From Undaria pinnatifida (taxonomy: Eukaryota; Sar; Phaeophyceae; Laminariales; Alariaceae), in assembly GCA_012845835.1 (NCBI GenBank), contig JABAKD010000030.1, positions 1,367,412 through 1,431,411 on the forward strand: a stretch of 64,000 nucleotides of DNA. Direction: 5' to 3'. Position numbers and translations under genes: made by a program. The notes beneath the pieces were generated by a model. That model searched no databases. It saw only the letters and a list, made by a program, of their open reading frames with translations, and was not told the DNA's origin. Below, one piece after another: positions 41,901-47,300 of the stretch (positions are counted from its first letter, which is position 1; each line of letters starts with the position of its first letter).

Positions 41901-42329
41901 GTGGGTGTGCGTGTCGTGTGGTACGTGGGTGAGTCTTTTCGTGCATGTACACTGGCCGGCTCTGGCATTGTTCGGGAGTACAACCGAGCAGCTGATTTCA
42001 GATTCGCTAAAGGTCATAAAGGCGCAACCGCCGAAAATCAATCTGCATAACAATATCATTATTCCTCGACCAAGATCCCCCGCGGGCACAGCAGGAAAAC
42101 GAACCTGAAGCAGGGATGCGTGAGCTGTGTCGATCACAGCGATGCAGGTCTCTCTCGCGCGATTCTCAACGATGGCGCACACTTTCGTCGAGGTTGTAAT
42201 TGCGCTGCTGGTTCGCGACGCAGTTGTTGCTGCTGTGGATGACTTCAGGCCAGACGACTTGGGCGGGCTTGGTGCTCGCGAAGATGCTGTTCTTGCCTTC
42301 TTCGTGGAGGGGAGGCGCGACCTCTCCAT
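14974..42329 (-). CDS. MSH4: MSH4, meiotic MutS homologue (19 exons, 949 codons)
   Basis: MSH4 pairs with MSH5 to form a clamp that stabilises Holliday-junction intermediates and promotes crossovers in meiosis; it does not repair mismatches. Exons in coding order: 42105-42329, 36509-36697, 34940-35076, 34096-34209, 33152-33227, 32460-32599, 31351-31447, 30695-30955, 28797-28925, 27668-27787, 26787-26906, 23954-24138, 22449-22519, 21266-21420, 19515-19544, 17888-18051, 17112-17291, 16114-16207, 14974-15336. Phases agree at all 18 junctions and the total is 2,850 nt. The mismatch-recognition domain is absent, as in all MSH4. Residues ~55-180 are the connector, 185-535 the lever/clamp core, 540-800 the ATPase: Walker A GPNNSGKST (K614), STFLMEM, Walker B ILIDELGRGT, and FVTHY. 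The C-terminal motif LDP-x-LR-x-(F/Y)L is present as STMDPFALREFLYVLSLEYR. The first ATG in the N-terminal frame is at 42329; a TAG lies upstream in frame. Confidence 0.93.
16114..16207 (-). CDS. MSH4: MSH4 exon 18
   Basis: Residues 798-829. Acceptor GCCGTCCAG/AGTCGT, donor ACGCTG/GTGAGT. Encodes VVQAAQLKAAKGKEG and AGEKDAHELLRTL, leading into the helix-turn-helix dimer contact. Confidence 0.85.
17112..17291 (-). CDS. MSH4: MSH4 exon 17
   Basis: Residues 738-798. Acceptor CCGTAAG/CCACCT, donor TCGCA/GTGAGA. Encodes RTLRYMHKAIEGRCDPGDGY, then GIRTAEICGLPWEIVEEARV, the YGIxxA...GLP..I...A region of MutS ATPases. Confidence 0.92.
17330..17545. repeat. (GGTGTT)n / (GGT)n microsatellite
   Basis: Imperfect GGTGTT and GGTGGT units in the intron just before MSH4 exon 17. 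Confidence 0.9.
17888..18051 (-). CDS. MSH4: MSH4 exon 16 (Walker B)
   Basis: Residues 684-738. Acceptor CCGACAG/ATCTTG, donor AATAT/GTGAGC. Encodes ILIDELGRGTSNREGMAVAW, then FVTHYAQIPGLADLYPNVKN. The Walker B Asp-Glu pair and the switch histidine are intact, so the ATPase should work. Confidence 0.96.
18921..19216. mobile_element. Miniature element, CGGTAG family C
   Basis: Starts TCGGCAGGGGATGTTAATAC, continues CACTACCGGATAAAAGCCGC and CTCACGGGAAAACGAC, and ends with a C-run then GACCGTA. Lies in the intron after MSH4 micro-exon 15. Confidence 0.6.
19515..19544 (-). CDS. MSH4: MSH4 exon 15, 30-nt micro-exon
   Basis: Residues 674-683, exactly ten codons: VLERVTSKSL. Acceptor TTGTTAG/GTGCTG, donor TCCCTG/GTGAGC, phase 0 both sides. 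It fills the gap between EMREVSQ and ILIDELGRG and matches human ILHNANDKSL in length and in the closing KSL. Introns of about 1.7 and 1.5 kb flank it. Confidence 0.85.
19770..20002 (-). mobile_element. Miniature element, family A, inverted copy
   Basis: CTACGGTAGCCCCCC at 19770 and GGCTATCGTAG at 20002 are inverted ends. Contents match the copies at 8.6 and 24.2 kb in reverse orientation. In the intron upstream of MSH4 micro-exon 15. Confidence 0.75.
20726..21030. repeat. ~102-bp tandem repeat, three copies
   Basis: Units start at 20,726, 20,829 and 20,931 with CAACCACAGAATCTGAA.CAAA followed by GTTCGTACGTATT and TTGGCAACAAACTACA. Between MSH4 exons 14 and 15. A related phrase occurs at 13,885 in the 55-bp minisatellite. 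Confidence 0.8.
21266..21420 (-). CDS. MSH4: MSH4 exon 14
   Basis: Residues 622-673. Acceptor GTCGCAG/GGCTGA, donor TCTCAG/GTACGC. Encodes LMAQMGCYVPAELAVIPV and RIGTGDDMENNVSTFLMEMR (human [20 protein letters not shown]), the ABC-ATPase signature region. The I/M-G-x-D-D-(I/M)-E pattern distinguishes MSH4 from MSH2 and MSH6. Confidence 0.96.
21445..21690 (-). repeat. Dispersed repeat family D
   Basis: Reads on the minus strand GGATGCAGCTCATCC..., GAAAACCCGACGTCCTGGCG, GCGAGGGTCTATGGTC and GGCCATGCATGCAATGAGTA. A second, partial head follows at 21,445-21,487. Confidence 0.6.
21787..21974 (-). repeat. ~190-bp highly conserved dispersed repeat, copy 2
   Basis: Inverse of copy 1, with only scattered substitutions. 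It lies between MSH4 exons 13 and 14, next to a family B element. The similarity is much higher than between copies of other families here, which implies a recent move or an RNA-level constraint. Confidence 0.75.
21985..22229. mobile_element. Miniature element, family B
   Basis: Starts TAAGATAAAGGTGCAACACC, passes CTGAGGTTTCCTCA, AAACCGCTACCGGA and CCCATGGCCTAGGT, ends GGTGCTACCTCTATCC. It lies next to the 190-bp conserved repeat. Confidence 0.55.
22449..22519 (-). CDS. MSH4: MSH4 exon 13 (Walker A)
   Basis: Residues 598-622. Acceptor GTTGCAG/TCCGTT, donor GCAG/GTGAGA. Encodes FRVVTGPNNSGKSTYLKQAG. The P-loop is GPNNSGKST where MutS proteins usually have GPNMSGKST. Confidence 0.95.
22984..23233. 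mobile_element. Miniature element, family B
   Basis: Left end GACGATATAGAGGTGCACC, right end ACCTCTATCGTAG. Internal words TCTGAGGTTCCTCA, CTAAACCGCTACCGGATG and CGACGATTTTGGGTTAAGGA are shared with relatives. Between MSH4 exons 12 and 13. Confidence 0.65.
23239..23490. repeat. ~64-bp tandem repeat, four copies
   Basis: GTCGTGAAGGAAACAAAACA, an A-run, GTGGTATATCTTAGCACCTA and CATCGCAGCGCGC recur four times almost unchanged. The array begins exactly where the family B element at 22,984-23,233 ends (CGTAGCACGCGTCGTG), so it may derive from its flank. Confidence 0.85.
23720..23935. repeat. (AAC)n microsatellite just after MSH4 exon 12
   Basis: Runs of AAC and CACCAA units in the plus strand begin about 20 bases from the exon 12 donor on the minus strand. 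Confidence 0.95.
23954..24138 (-). CDS. MSH4: MSH4 exon 12
   Basis: Residues 537-598. Acceptor GATTTCAG/GTGACC. Encodes VTESVALLDMIFGFADLV, then FCRPEV and GGRHPIVGAVQDCKFVPNDT, the MutS ...RHP(I/L)...FVPNDT block. To join exon 13 in frame it must end at ATGAG, followed by GCGAGG, a GC rather than GT donor. Confidence 0.92.
24294..24373 (+). tRNA. tRNA-Leu(AAG)-like head of the SINE
   Basis: A box TGGCCGAGCGG is perfect. Anticodon arm CTAGT-TTAAGGC-ACTAG gives anticodon AAG (Leu); a long variable arm fits a class II tRNA; the T arm is GTGAG-TTCCAAT-CTCAC. The acceptor stem pairs in six of seven positions. The B box is degraded, and the sequence continues into a SINE body, so it is a retroposed head rather than a working tRNA gene. 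Confidence 0.6.
24294..24455 (+). mobile_element. tRNA-Leu-derived SINE
   Basis: A tRNA-like head (24294-24373), a ~70-base body with CGCGTATGAAAATACG and CATCCGCCGGAGGATG stem-loops, and an A-rich tail. The insert is bracketed by AAAAGAAACGTCTTCG and AAAAGAAAAAGTCTTCG, an evident target-site duplication. A truncated relative with a ~20-A tail lies at 40.65 kb. Confidence 0.8.
26787..26906 (-). CDS. MSH4: MSH4 exon 11
   Basis: Residues 497-536. Acceptor CACCGTAG/GTGGCG, donor TTCGCC/GTGAGC, phase 0. Encodes VASLSDRASEAVRTALLITH then DVVQNLAQEIRTEGLDALF. A degenerate GCCACC-type array lies on the acceptor side. Confidence 0.88.
26907..27060. repeat. Degenerate array on the acceptor side of MSH4 exon 11
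   Basis: Irregular ~24-bp units of the type GGTGGCATxxGTCGGTGGxx run up to the exon. The real acceptor and first exon bases (CGCCACCTACGGTGGCG on the plus strand) look like a unit of the same series. Confidence 0.45.
27668..27787 (-). CDS. MSH4: MSH4 exon 10
   Basis: Residues 457-496. Acceptor GAAACAG/GTGGCG, donor GAGGAG/GTGGGG, phase 0. Encodes ACSASRGYHLTIPAGVDHLP (human SFSSARGFFIQM), the strand that crosses back in the clamp. Confidence 0.9.
28130..28560. repeat. Degenerate tandem copies of the MSH4 exon 9 donor region
   Basis: On the minus strand, ACAGATTTCACGATAAGG followed by an ACGCGTGCGATTGG stretch matches the exon 9 junction ACGGATATCACGTCAAGG then AGCGCGTGCAATTG. Shorter relatives (GCAACTTCC..ACGCG, TTATCAAGCGCGTAAG) continue for ~400 bases. 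Units are irregular, ~80-110 bp. Confidence 0.5.
28797..28925 (-). CDS. MSH4: MSH4 exon 9
   Basis: Residues 414-456. Acceptor ACGTTAG/GAGTGC, donor GTCAAG/GTTAGC, phase 0. Encodes ECFAVRPDVDGMLDVARKTF then LQSMEDIYQTADSMTEE (human [20 protein letters not shown]). Confidence 0.9.
29690..30250. repeat. ~21-bp minisatellite, unit TACGGTAGGGGGGATGTTAA
   Basis: About 27 units, differing mainly in the length of the G-run (5-7) and in single substitutions. Located in the MSH4 intron between exons 8 and 9. The unit equals the terminal ~20 bases of family C miniature elements, one of which directly abuts the array. Confidence 0.9.
30226..30509. mobile_element. Miniature element, CGGTAG family C, next to its own minisatellite
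   Basis: Ends TACGGTAGAGGGG and CCCTCTTACCGCA are inverted repeats. Inside are TTTCACTACCGGATTAGAGC, ACCTCACGGGCC and ACTCGAGCGAGTGATTCCG. Its left tip is the unit that makes up the array at 29,690-30,250. Confidence 0.65.
30695..30955 (-). CDS. MSH4: MSH4 exon 8
   Basis: Residues 327-413. Donor CACCAG/GTTTGC, phase 0. The conserved part is SPLLKAILQNFRDPCLDKML then ERLDSVLTEST (human [20 protein letters not shown]). It is preceded by a Gly/Arg/Pro-rich insertion of ~40 residues not found in human MSH4. The 5' edge (GGAAG/GAGGGG) is the only phase-0 acceptor that seemed suitable, so it is less certain. Confidence 0.75.
31351..31447 (-). CDS. MSH4: MSH4 exon 7
   Basis: Residues 294-326. Acceptor GAGGTAG/GCAGGT, donor CTTGAG/GTAAGT. 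Encodes QVTPVTAGRSIATLICLRHT then LRLMEPLADTLE (human QDTVNAAESKINNLIYLKHT). The acceptor was chosen because it alone gives both phase and the PKQ start. Confidence 0.85.
31650..31855 (+). repeat. Dispersed repeat family D
   Basis: GCTTCGGCCTTGGCGCACGC, GGTTGGTGAAACCCCGACGT and GGTCTTTCGACTACAGCCAT, ending in a C-rich run. In the MSH4 intron between exons 6 and 7. Confidence 0.6.
32165..32400 (+). repeat. Dispersed repeat family D
   Basis: The fullest copy: GGATGCAGCTCACCC, CTTCGCGCTTGGTGCAAGCA, GGTGCAAACCCGACGTGCTC, GATGCGAGGGTCTATG and ACGACTACGGCCATGCAC then a C-rich end. It abuts the donor of MSH4 exon 6. Confidence 0.65.
32460..32599 (-). CDS. MSH4: MSH4 exon 6
   Basis: Residues 248-294. 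Acceptor CGGACAG/GACATC, donor CCCAA/GTGAGA. Encodes DIATIEERLDLVTFFLTMEG and LMDLDRMLSDLVTVP, the I-x-x-RLDxV motif shared by MutS family lever domains. Confidence 0.92.
33152..33227 (-). CDS. MSH4: MSH4 exon 5
   Basis: Residues 222-247. Acceptor CGCGCAG/CTTCGG restores a Leu codon; donor TCCACG/GTGAGA phase 0. Encodes LFGVINHTRTAVGARLLRST (human [20 protein letters not shown]), the start of the core domain. Confidence 0.92.
33336..33668. mobile_element. Miniature element, family B
   Basis: Left end TATGATGGAGGTAGCAC, right end GGTGCGCCTCCATCGTA. Contains CAGGGCTCCTTAACCCAAAA and the TCAAGTGAGGAGCC motif also seen at 59.2 kb. Between MSH4 exons 4 and 5. Confidence 0.6.
34096..34209 (-). CDS. 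MSH4: MSH4 exon 4
   Basis: Residues 184-222. Acceptor AGTTAG/CCTCCG, donor AGCCT/GTGAGT. Encodes SLRIRTDSGGDGSMSIDRST and AKELELITDARSG, matching human SLKI...MIDSSSAQNLELL. Confidence 0.9.
34600..34705 (+). repeat. Dispersed repeat family D, partial copy
   Basis: GCTAGGGTCTATGGTCGTAC, GACTACGGCTATGCATGAAA then a C-rich run. Between MSH4 exons 3 and 4. Confidence 0.55.
34940..35076 (-). CDS. MSH4: MSH4 exon 3
   Basis: Residues 139-184. Acceptor GCACAG/GGGGCG, donor GCCAG/GTTTGT, phase 0 in and 2 out. Encodes GAELLKRLASG and KYTALAASYCLVRYVENAMG, the KYxxLAAxxALLKYVE helix of MSH4. Confidence 0.88.
35077..35215. repeat. Duplicated acceptor flank of MSH4 exon 3
   Basis: CCCGGGAACACAATTCAACG occurs twice about 63 bases apart. 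On the minus strand each is followed by a splice-acceptor-like end: ACTGCACAG/G at the real exon and ACTGCTCAG/G in the copy. Confidence 0.6.
35640..36530. repeat. ~51-bp minisatellite made of copies of the MSH4 exon 2 donor
   Basis: About six units at 36,240-36,530 and four older ones at 35,675-35,870. Plus-strand core: GGTCAAAGTACCTCCTGGAC followed by ACCACGACATCATCACC. On the minus strand each unit reads as a variant of SRRYFDQDK plus a donor-like AAG/GTGATG. The real exon 2 end is simply the terminal unit. Confidence 0.8.
36509..36697 (-). CDS. MSH4: MSH4 exon 2
   Basis: Residues 76-138. Acceptor CTATAG/CTGAGC, donor GATAAG/GTAATG, phase 0 both ends. Encodes QDSQSYAKTLVALQAVEADE, then ILLHDSTRGRVLSTKVV and ends SRQYFDQDK, matching the connector (human RKYFNETKG). 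The donor end of this exon seeds the minisatellite that follows in the intron. Confidence 0.88.
37912..37990 (-). other. tRNA-like sequence
   Basis: On the minus strand GGTGGTGTACCAGGTTA resembles a D arm/A box, and GAGTTCGATTCCCTCCGAGC a T arm/B box with acceptor strand. The T stem and anticodon stem do not pair well, so it is probably a degraded tRNA or SINE head. Confidence 0.35.
38262..39058 (+). repeat. Direct array of a ~320-bp unit with a tRNA 3'-half
   Basis: Two full and two partial units. Shared words: GGCTTAGTTTGGGTAAGCTA, GTGGTCAAACGGACTAATAC, ACCTGCTATCCCGCCGTTTC and GGGTCGTGGGTTCGAGCCCC followed by ACATCCACCA. The last resembles a T arm, acceptor strand and CCA of a tRNA. Within the MSH4 intron between exons 1 and 2. 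Confidence 0.8.
40225..40512. mobile_element. Inverted-repeat element around a (CAA)n core
   Basis: TGACCACGGACTTGATTATG at 40,236 and its inverse ATAATCAAGCCCGTGGTCAC at 40,475 face each other across a CAA run (40,282-40,392). One arm recurs at 44,380 next to a TTG run (CGCATAATCAAGCCCGTGGT), so it is a dispersed family whose core favours CAA expansion. Confidence 0.65.
40640..40744 (+). mobile_element. 5'-truncated copy of the tRNA-Leu SINE
   Basis: From ACGACGCGTATGAAAATACG through GTGAGCTAAAGCTTTATTTT to CCATCCGCCGGAGGAT it is almost identical to 24,375-24,442, then ends in ~21 A. A CATAGC word precedes it at 40,607 and follows the A tail at 40,745, a possible target duplication. Confidence 0.7.
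41000..41703 (-). repeat. Inverted array of the same ~320-bp unit
   Basis: Reverse-complement copies of the 38.3-39.1 kb unit, two nearly complete and one partial (GTTTGACCACTTGCAAAAGG, GGATGTGGGATTTGAACCCA). Together the arrays flank ~1.9 kb in mirror orientation. Confidence 0.8.
42105..42329 (-). CDS. MSH4: MSH4 exon 1
   Basis: Residues 1-75. A Ser/Thr/Lys-rich leader, like that of other MSH4 proteins, is followed by VCAIVENRARETCIAVIDTA, the start of the connector domain. ATG at 42327-42329; donor CTTCAG/GTTCGT, phase 0. Confidence 0.82.
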
Positions 42330-42975
42330 TCGTGCCGCACCCTTTATCGTGTGGCACACCGCTAAGTTACGCCGTTGGCAAGCGGCAACGAATTGATTGC
42401 CTAGGTAGAGCAGCTTAGCGCAGCACCAAGGCCAGGGCTATTATTGCTTGCTGTGTATGCACTCAGCACTGAGCAATACCACCAGCGTACCAGGCAGAAC
42501 CTCACCGAGTATATATAACAGAAATAGTTGGAAAAATTCAAAAGTTCTCCGTAATATAAACATATACTACTGCTGTACCAGGCATGGGATATGAAAATCA
42601 AGAGTTTTGAGCTAAAAAGTCCCGCCTCAAGATTTTTCAAGTTTTTCGACAAACGGGTGGTTTGGTAGAGATATGCAGAGGCTTGTTAAGGAGTCGGAGA
42701 ATTATAATTTATTTTTATACGTTTCCTCGCGACACTCTCGTGCCCGTGCTCGTGTGTCCGGCCTACAGACTGCCCACGAACACTACCTGTGGTCGCACTT
42801 CTATCGCCAGGGCATACGCCAGGACTCCCTGCGAGGGCCCAGGAAGCACGTCTACGGCAGCTGAAGGAGGCAAGACTCTCGGTCAATGGTAGAGAAGTTT
42901 GCCTCTCTTGCTCGGAACTACTACTTCAGCAGCTTGAATTGAACCTCTCAGGTTGAAACTTTCGTGAAGCCCAAA
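42330..42975. promoter_or_regulatory. Divergent promoter region, MSH4 (-) and makorin-like gene (+)
   Basis: 646 bases separate the two start codons, which face away from each other, so both promoters and 5' UTRs must lie here unless a distant 5' exon exists. I see no clear TATA box in a fixed position. A 63-codon open frame sits inside (42,673-42,864). Confidence 0.55.
42673..42864 (+). CDS. Small open frame upstream of the makorin-like gene
   Basis: ATG to TGA, 63 codons, ending HYLWSHFYRQGIRQDSLRGP then RKHVYGS. The second half is GC-rich and looks protein-like; it follows a pyrimidine-rich CCTACAG, so it could also be a terminal exon. It may be an upstream ORF in the makorin leader. I do not recognise a family. 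Confidence 0.25.
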   Translation: MQRLVKESENYNLFLYVSSRHSRARARVSGLQTAHEHYLWSHFYRQGIRQDSLRGPRKHVYGS

Positions 42976-43074
42976 ATGGAGACTCCAGCCGGAGAAGATC
43001 GCACAGCAGCCGAACCCGTAGTTACCGGCGGTGGATTTGACTCCTCCCGCCCTCCCTGCCGCTTCTTTCTCCTG
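42976..43074 (+). CDS. MKRN: Makorin-like exon 1
   Basis: Codons 1-33, starting METPAGEDRTAAEP and ending CRFFLL, the first half of CCCH finger 1. Donor CTCCTG/GTGAGT, phase 0. The intron splits the finger between its first and second cysteines. An upstream in-frame GTG was not used because ATG is available. Confidence 0.82.
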
Positions 43075-44325
43075 GTGAGTGCTTCCTCTTGTCGGCATGG
43101 GCACCATGATAGAGAGAGAAACAAAACGAGCAGTGTCTTGGAGAGGAGACACGAAAAAGAAAAACGAATTATAACGTTTTTTCGGCGCACCCTGTGTCTT
43201 GTCTGTCGTAGATGGCAAAGATGCCGCAAGGGCTACTCGTACTCATTTCTCGCTCGAGAGTTGGACTTTCCGTACCTTTAGTAGCTCGTCCCTGCGACCC
43301 GGCTTTCTCTCTTTCGAGACGTTGTGATTACCAGCCCCCGTGAGCAAGCCTTTAGTTCCGAGGCGTCGAAGCTTGGCGATGAGAGACCTCGGGACAGAAG
43401 GAGGAGAGTTTTGGGTTGCATATGGTTGGATTCAACCGTGGTGCCCCAGCTTTTGAATCTCGCGATCATGAATCTCTCAGCAGATCATGTCTCCGGGTCT
43501 CCTTGTCCTATCCAGTACAACAACAGCAGCAGTAGCAGCATTACGCGTAGCTCGCGAGAATTCCTCCGGTATCCGAGCAGGCGGTGCATTTATGATAGAT
43601 GGCAGTACATGTACGACAGCTCCCACCAAGAACCCTCTCTCTCTGCCCCCCATCGGGGAGCCGTCCGTCTGCTCCTCTCACATCACCAAAGACTGTGCAA
43701 CTCGCTAAAAAAGGCAATATACACAATATCACAGCACGTATATCCATCCACACACGCATGGCTATGACGGCACACACGCCCCCCTTCAATTATCCTGCCC
43801 GTACTCTTTTATCTTGCTTTTAGTCTAGCGGCACATAAGCGCCACTCCCGAAAAACTTCTTCCCCTGACCAAAAGATGGCAGGAGACGGCAATTTTTGTG
43901 TACCGTCAGTCACACCGTTAGGGTATTTCACTATAAAACCTTGTATATTACGTCTAGACGTTCGTCCGTCACAGGCCTCACCTGCGGTCTCCGGACATCT
44001 ATCTTTGACGAATCAAACTAATGACGCAACAACGCGTCTTTTTTCGCCCCCCCGTATGATATAATAGATGAGATTGCGTCTTCTTCTATATTTTTGCTAC
44101 TTCTTGGTCGCTGTCATGTTTATTTCATCACCCGTACATACTCTGTTGTTGTGGTCTGGCGTTGTAGTGCTATGCCCTTTTGGTGTGGTTTTCTACTGGT
44201 AGTTTTTGTTACTTTAGTTGCGGTGAGAATCGGTTGTCACGACCTTGCTCGTCCTGTATATATATGGAGGAGTTTGAGTTATGAGCTGCACCACCCTGAG
44301 AGAGTGCGAGGCACGTCACCGTTGC

Positions 44326-44370
<45 letters not shown>

Positions 44371-47300
44371 CACATTATCTCGCATAATCAAGCCCGTGGT
44401 CACTTTGGGACACGACTCTGTACAGCAGTACAAAGATATCGCGAGGAGTCAGGAGACGGCTTGACAAACCGCAATTATCCCTCATTTTGCCTTGACCGAG
44501 ACCAACTACTATTTAGTAATACTAGGTTTTAGCGTGGAACACTCGGTGTTACCCCCTTGACAGCGCGCGTTTTCCCTCGCTTGACGTGTTGCTGACTATT
44601 TTGCGAACGTGTCATACATTGTAGGGTAAGTGCAAGTTTGGGGACTCCTGCACCTTTTCCCACCAGCCTCGCGGAAGACTCCCGGTGTGCCAATTCTTCG
44701 AGAAATCGGGCAGCTGCCGTTACGGAAACAGCTGCAAGTTTCTCCACGGGGCCGCCACGGAAAGCGCGCCTACCCCAGCCACCGCCACCGCCTCCACCAC
44801 CGAACAGGCAGGGGTGAACGCTGCGCCGGGCACTTCTTCTGGCAAGGCGGGTGCGGCTGCTGCTGCTACCGCTGCGGATTCTGCTGAGGCGGCTTCTGGA
44901 GCTGCCGGAGCAGCTGCGGCAGCGGTGGAGGGCGGAGAGGGGGAGCGAACGATGGATGCTGCGGATAACTGCGGTATCTGTCTGGAGAACATCCCCTCGA
45001 GCGGGAAGCGCTTTGGCCTGCTCAACTGCGATCACGTGTACTGCCTCGGTACGTACGGCGGTTGGCGAGCGTGCGCGCGCCCGTCGGTGACTGCCGTTTT
45101 GCCTGTTTTTGATTGTATACGTCTACCAGCCCTCTCGTAAGAAACCGAGATGCTTGCCCAGGCTGGATTTCTTATCTGACTAAGGGTATAACTGTTGCCG
45201 GATTTCTTATCTGACTAAGAGTATAACTGTTGCCGGATTCCTTACTTTTCCGGAAATGTCAACCTGTGTTTCTTGTGGGGATGTTTTTGGATAGTGTGGA
45301 GCAATAGCCACCAGTACTCAACCAAGTTGCGTTGCCGTATGCGTACATGCGTATTTGTAGTTTTCCGGTTGACATTCTCGGTTCCATACCTCTGCTGCTG
45401 CTGCTGCTGCTGCGCTGTTGCGGTACTGAAGGAGGTTGTATGATATGTATGGCGTTCTTCACCGTATGGTGCAGAAGTACCAAATACCAGCAGCCGTGCG
45501 TGGTACCTAGGGTTCAGGCGTTGTTTGCTGTTGTCAATACTATAAGTACTACTATTATTACTACTACCGTCGGTATGCTACGAAGTACCTAATGTTCTCA
45601 CTGCGCAGCTCTGCAACATGCAGCACGACTTGATTTCAATAGTTGCATTTCTATGTTGGTTGTAAGCAATTTACCAGTGTATATGCCAGGCATATTTCAT
45701 GTCATTAACATGTATTCATACGTCCGGTCTCATGTTGAAAACGAAAAATGCCCCGCCGCTCGTGTTCTTGCATATCATTCCGAGTTTGGTTTGGATCCAT
45801 GCGGAGTTCAGATGTTGGTACATGTGTGTGTGTGTTCTTCACATTAAACCGTTCTTCTACTCGTCGACATCCAGCACACCCAGTGTCCGTACTGATTCTT
45901 CACCCTAGAAAGATCAGCTCTGTGGTCACAAGCCACGACACAGAGATAATGCATCGTAATGCATTCGACAACGCAATGTCATGCCCTAGTACTGGGTACG
46001 ACAGGCACAACACAACATACATACGTCAGCAACAGAAATACATTGGAAGAGAGAAATACGAAATAAACAAAAACAAAAACAAAAACAAAAAACAAAAACA
46101 AAATAAGAAAACAAATAAAAACAAAGATAAAAATAAAACAAAAAATGAAACAAACAAAATGAAGGGGAAATCGAAGAAACAACCCAACCGCAAAGGAGAG
46201 CCAAAGCTCGGAAAAGAAACATAATAAAATGAAATAAAATAAAGTAAAGTAAAACCAAAATAAGATAATCCGAACACGAGCCAAAAACCTGGACACGCAA
46301 GGAGGGAACAAAGGGGAAAAAAATACCCCAGAGAAAGACGAAAAGTGCTATGTACCTACTAGTCGGCCTGGTACCTTGCTACCCTGTCTGCCATCTCCTT
46401 CCTGCCTTCGTCCACCGCGGTCTCCCTTCTATTCCTCCTGTTGCCCCCCCTGCCTACATACATTTACTTATATATGTTGTGGTAGGTTACCAAGAATCAA
46501 AACCGCGCATCTCCTATGTCATACCGCACGCCTTGCCCGCGCCCTGTCTGCCCTCACAGCTGCTGCTGTAAACACAGTGACTTATTGTGCAAGCCGGCGC
46601 TAGCTATGCGCTCGAGCCCTCCAGAGCGTCGGGGTTTTGCTCTTGCGGCGTGTTGTATGATTTATGTGGAACATAATCGGGACGCGGAACCCAAAGGAAG
46701 GCGTGAGATGACCATAGTATATCAAAACCCCACACAAGAAGAAGCAAGCTGGCTGTGACTGAAAAGGTTCCCCGCAGTACTCGTAGCAGTCCACAGTCCA
46801 AAAGGTTCCGAAACTTAAACTTAAACTTCTACCATCCGAGCTTATGTTTTCGATGTTGTGATAACCCCTTTGCGGAATTGAATTCCTCCATGTCCCGTCC
46901 ATACATATATTTATTTATTTTTTCATCCCATTTATTTTCATACCAAGTATTTTTTTTTTTCTTCATCCCATTTATTTTCCTCGCACTACTCTCGCCCTCC
47001 CTCCCAGTAGTAACTCAGATCCGGGGTCACATGGCGGGCCCTCCTCCCCCCTCCCCCTATTTATACGGCACGATTCCATATACAAGTACCTGTTGTAGTC
47101 GTGCCTCTACAGGGCAGGTTGATTAGGGTCGGTGCCCGCTATACGTTGCGCCTCTGGAATCACTTGACGCAGATAGGCACAACCAGTAGTGGCGGTATGC
47201 GGAGTAGTGCCGTCTGCCGCTATAGTGCCGATATTTCCCTCTATAGTGCACATACCGGCACTATAGAGGGGCCACTCTGTACGACAGTAGCTGTATCCCA

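Noticed and set aside
45979-46311. Phe/Leu-rich minus-strand frames resembling a membrane protein, and Lys-rich plus-strand frames
   Set aside because: Translations of an A-rich (AAAAC)n stretch.
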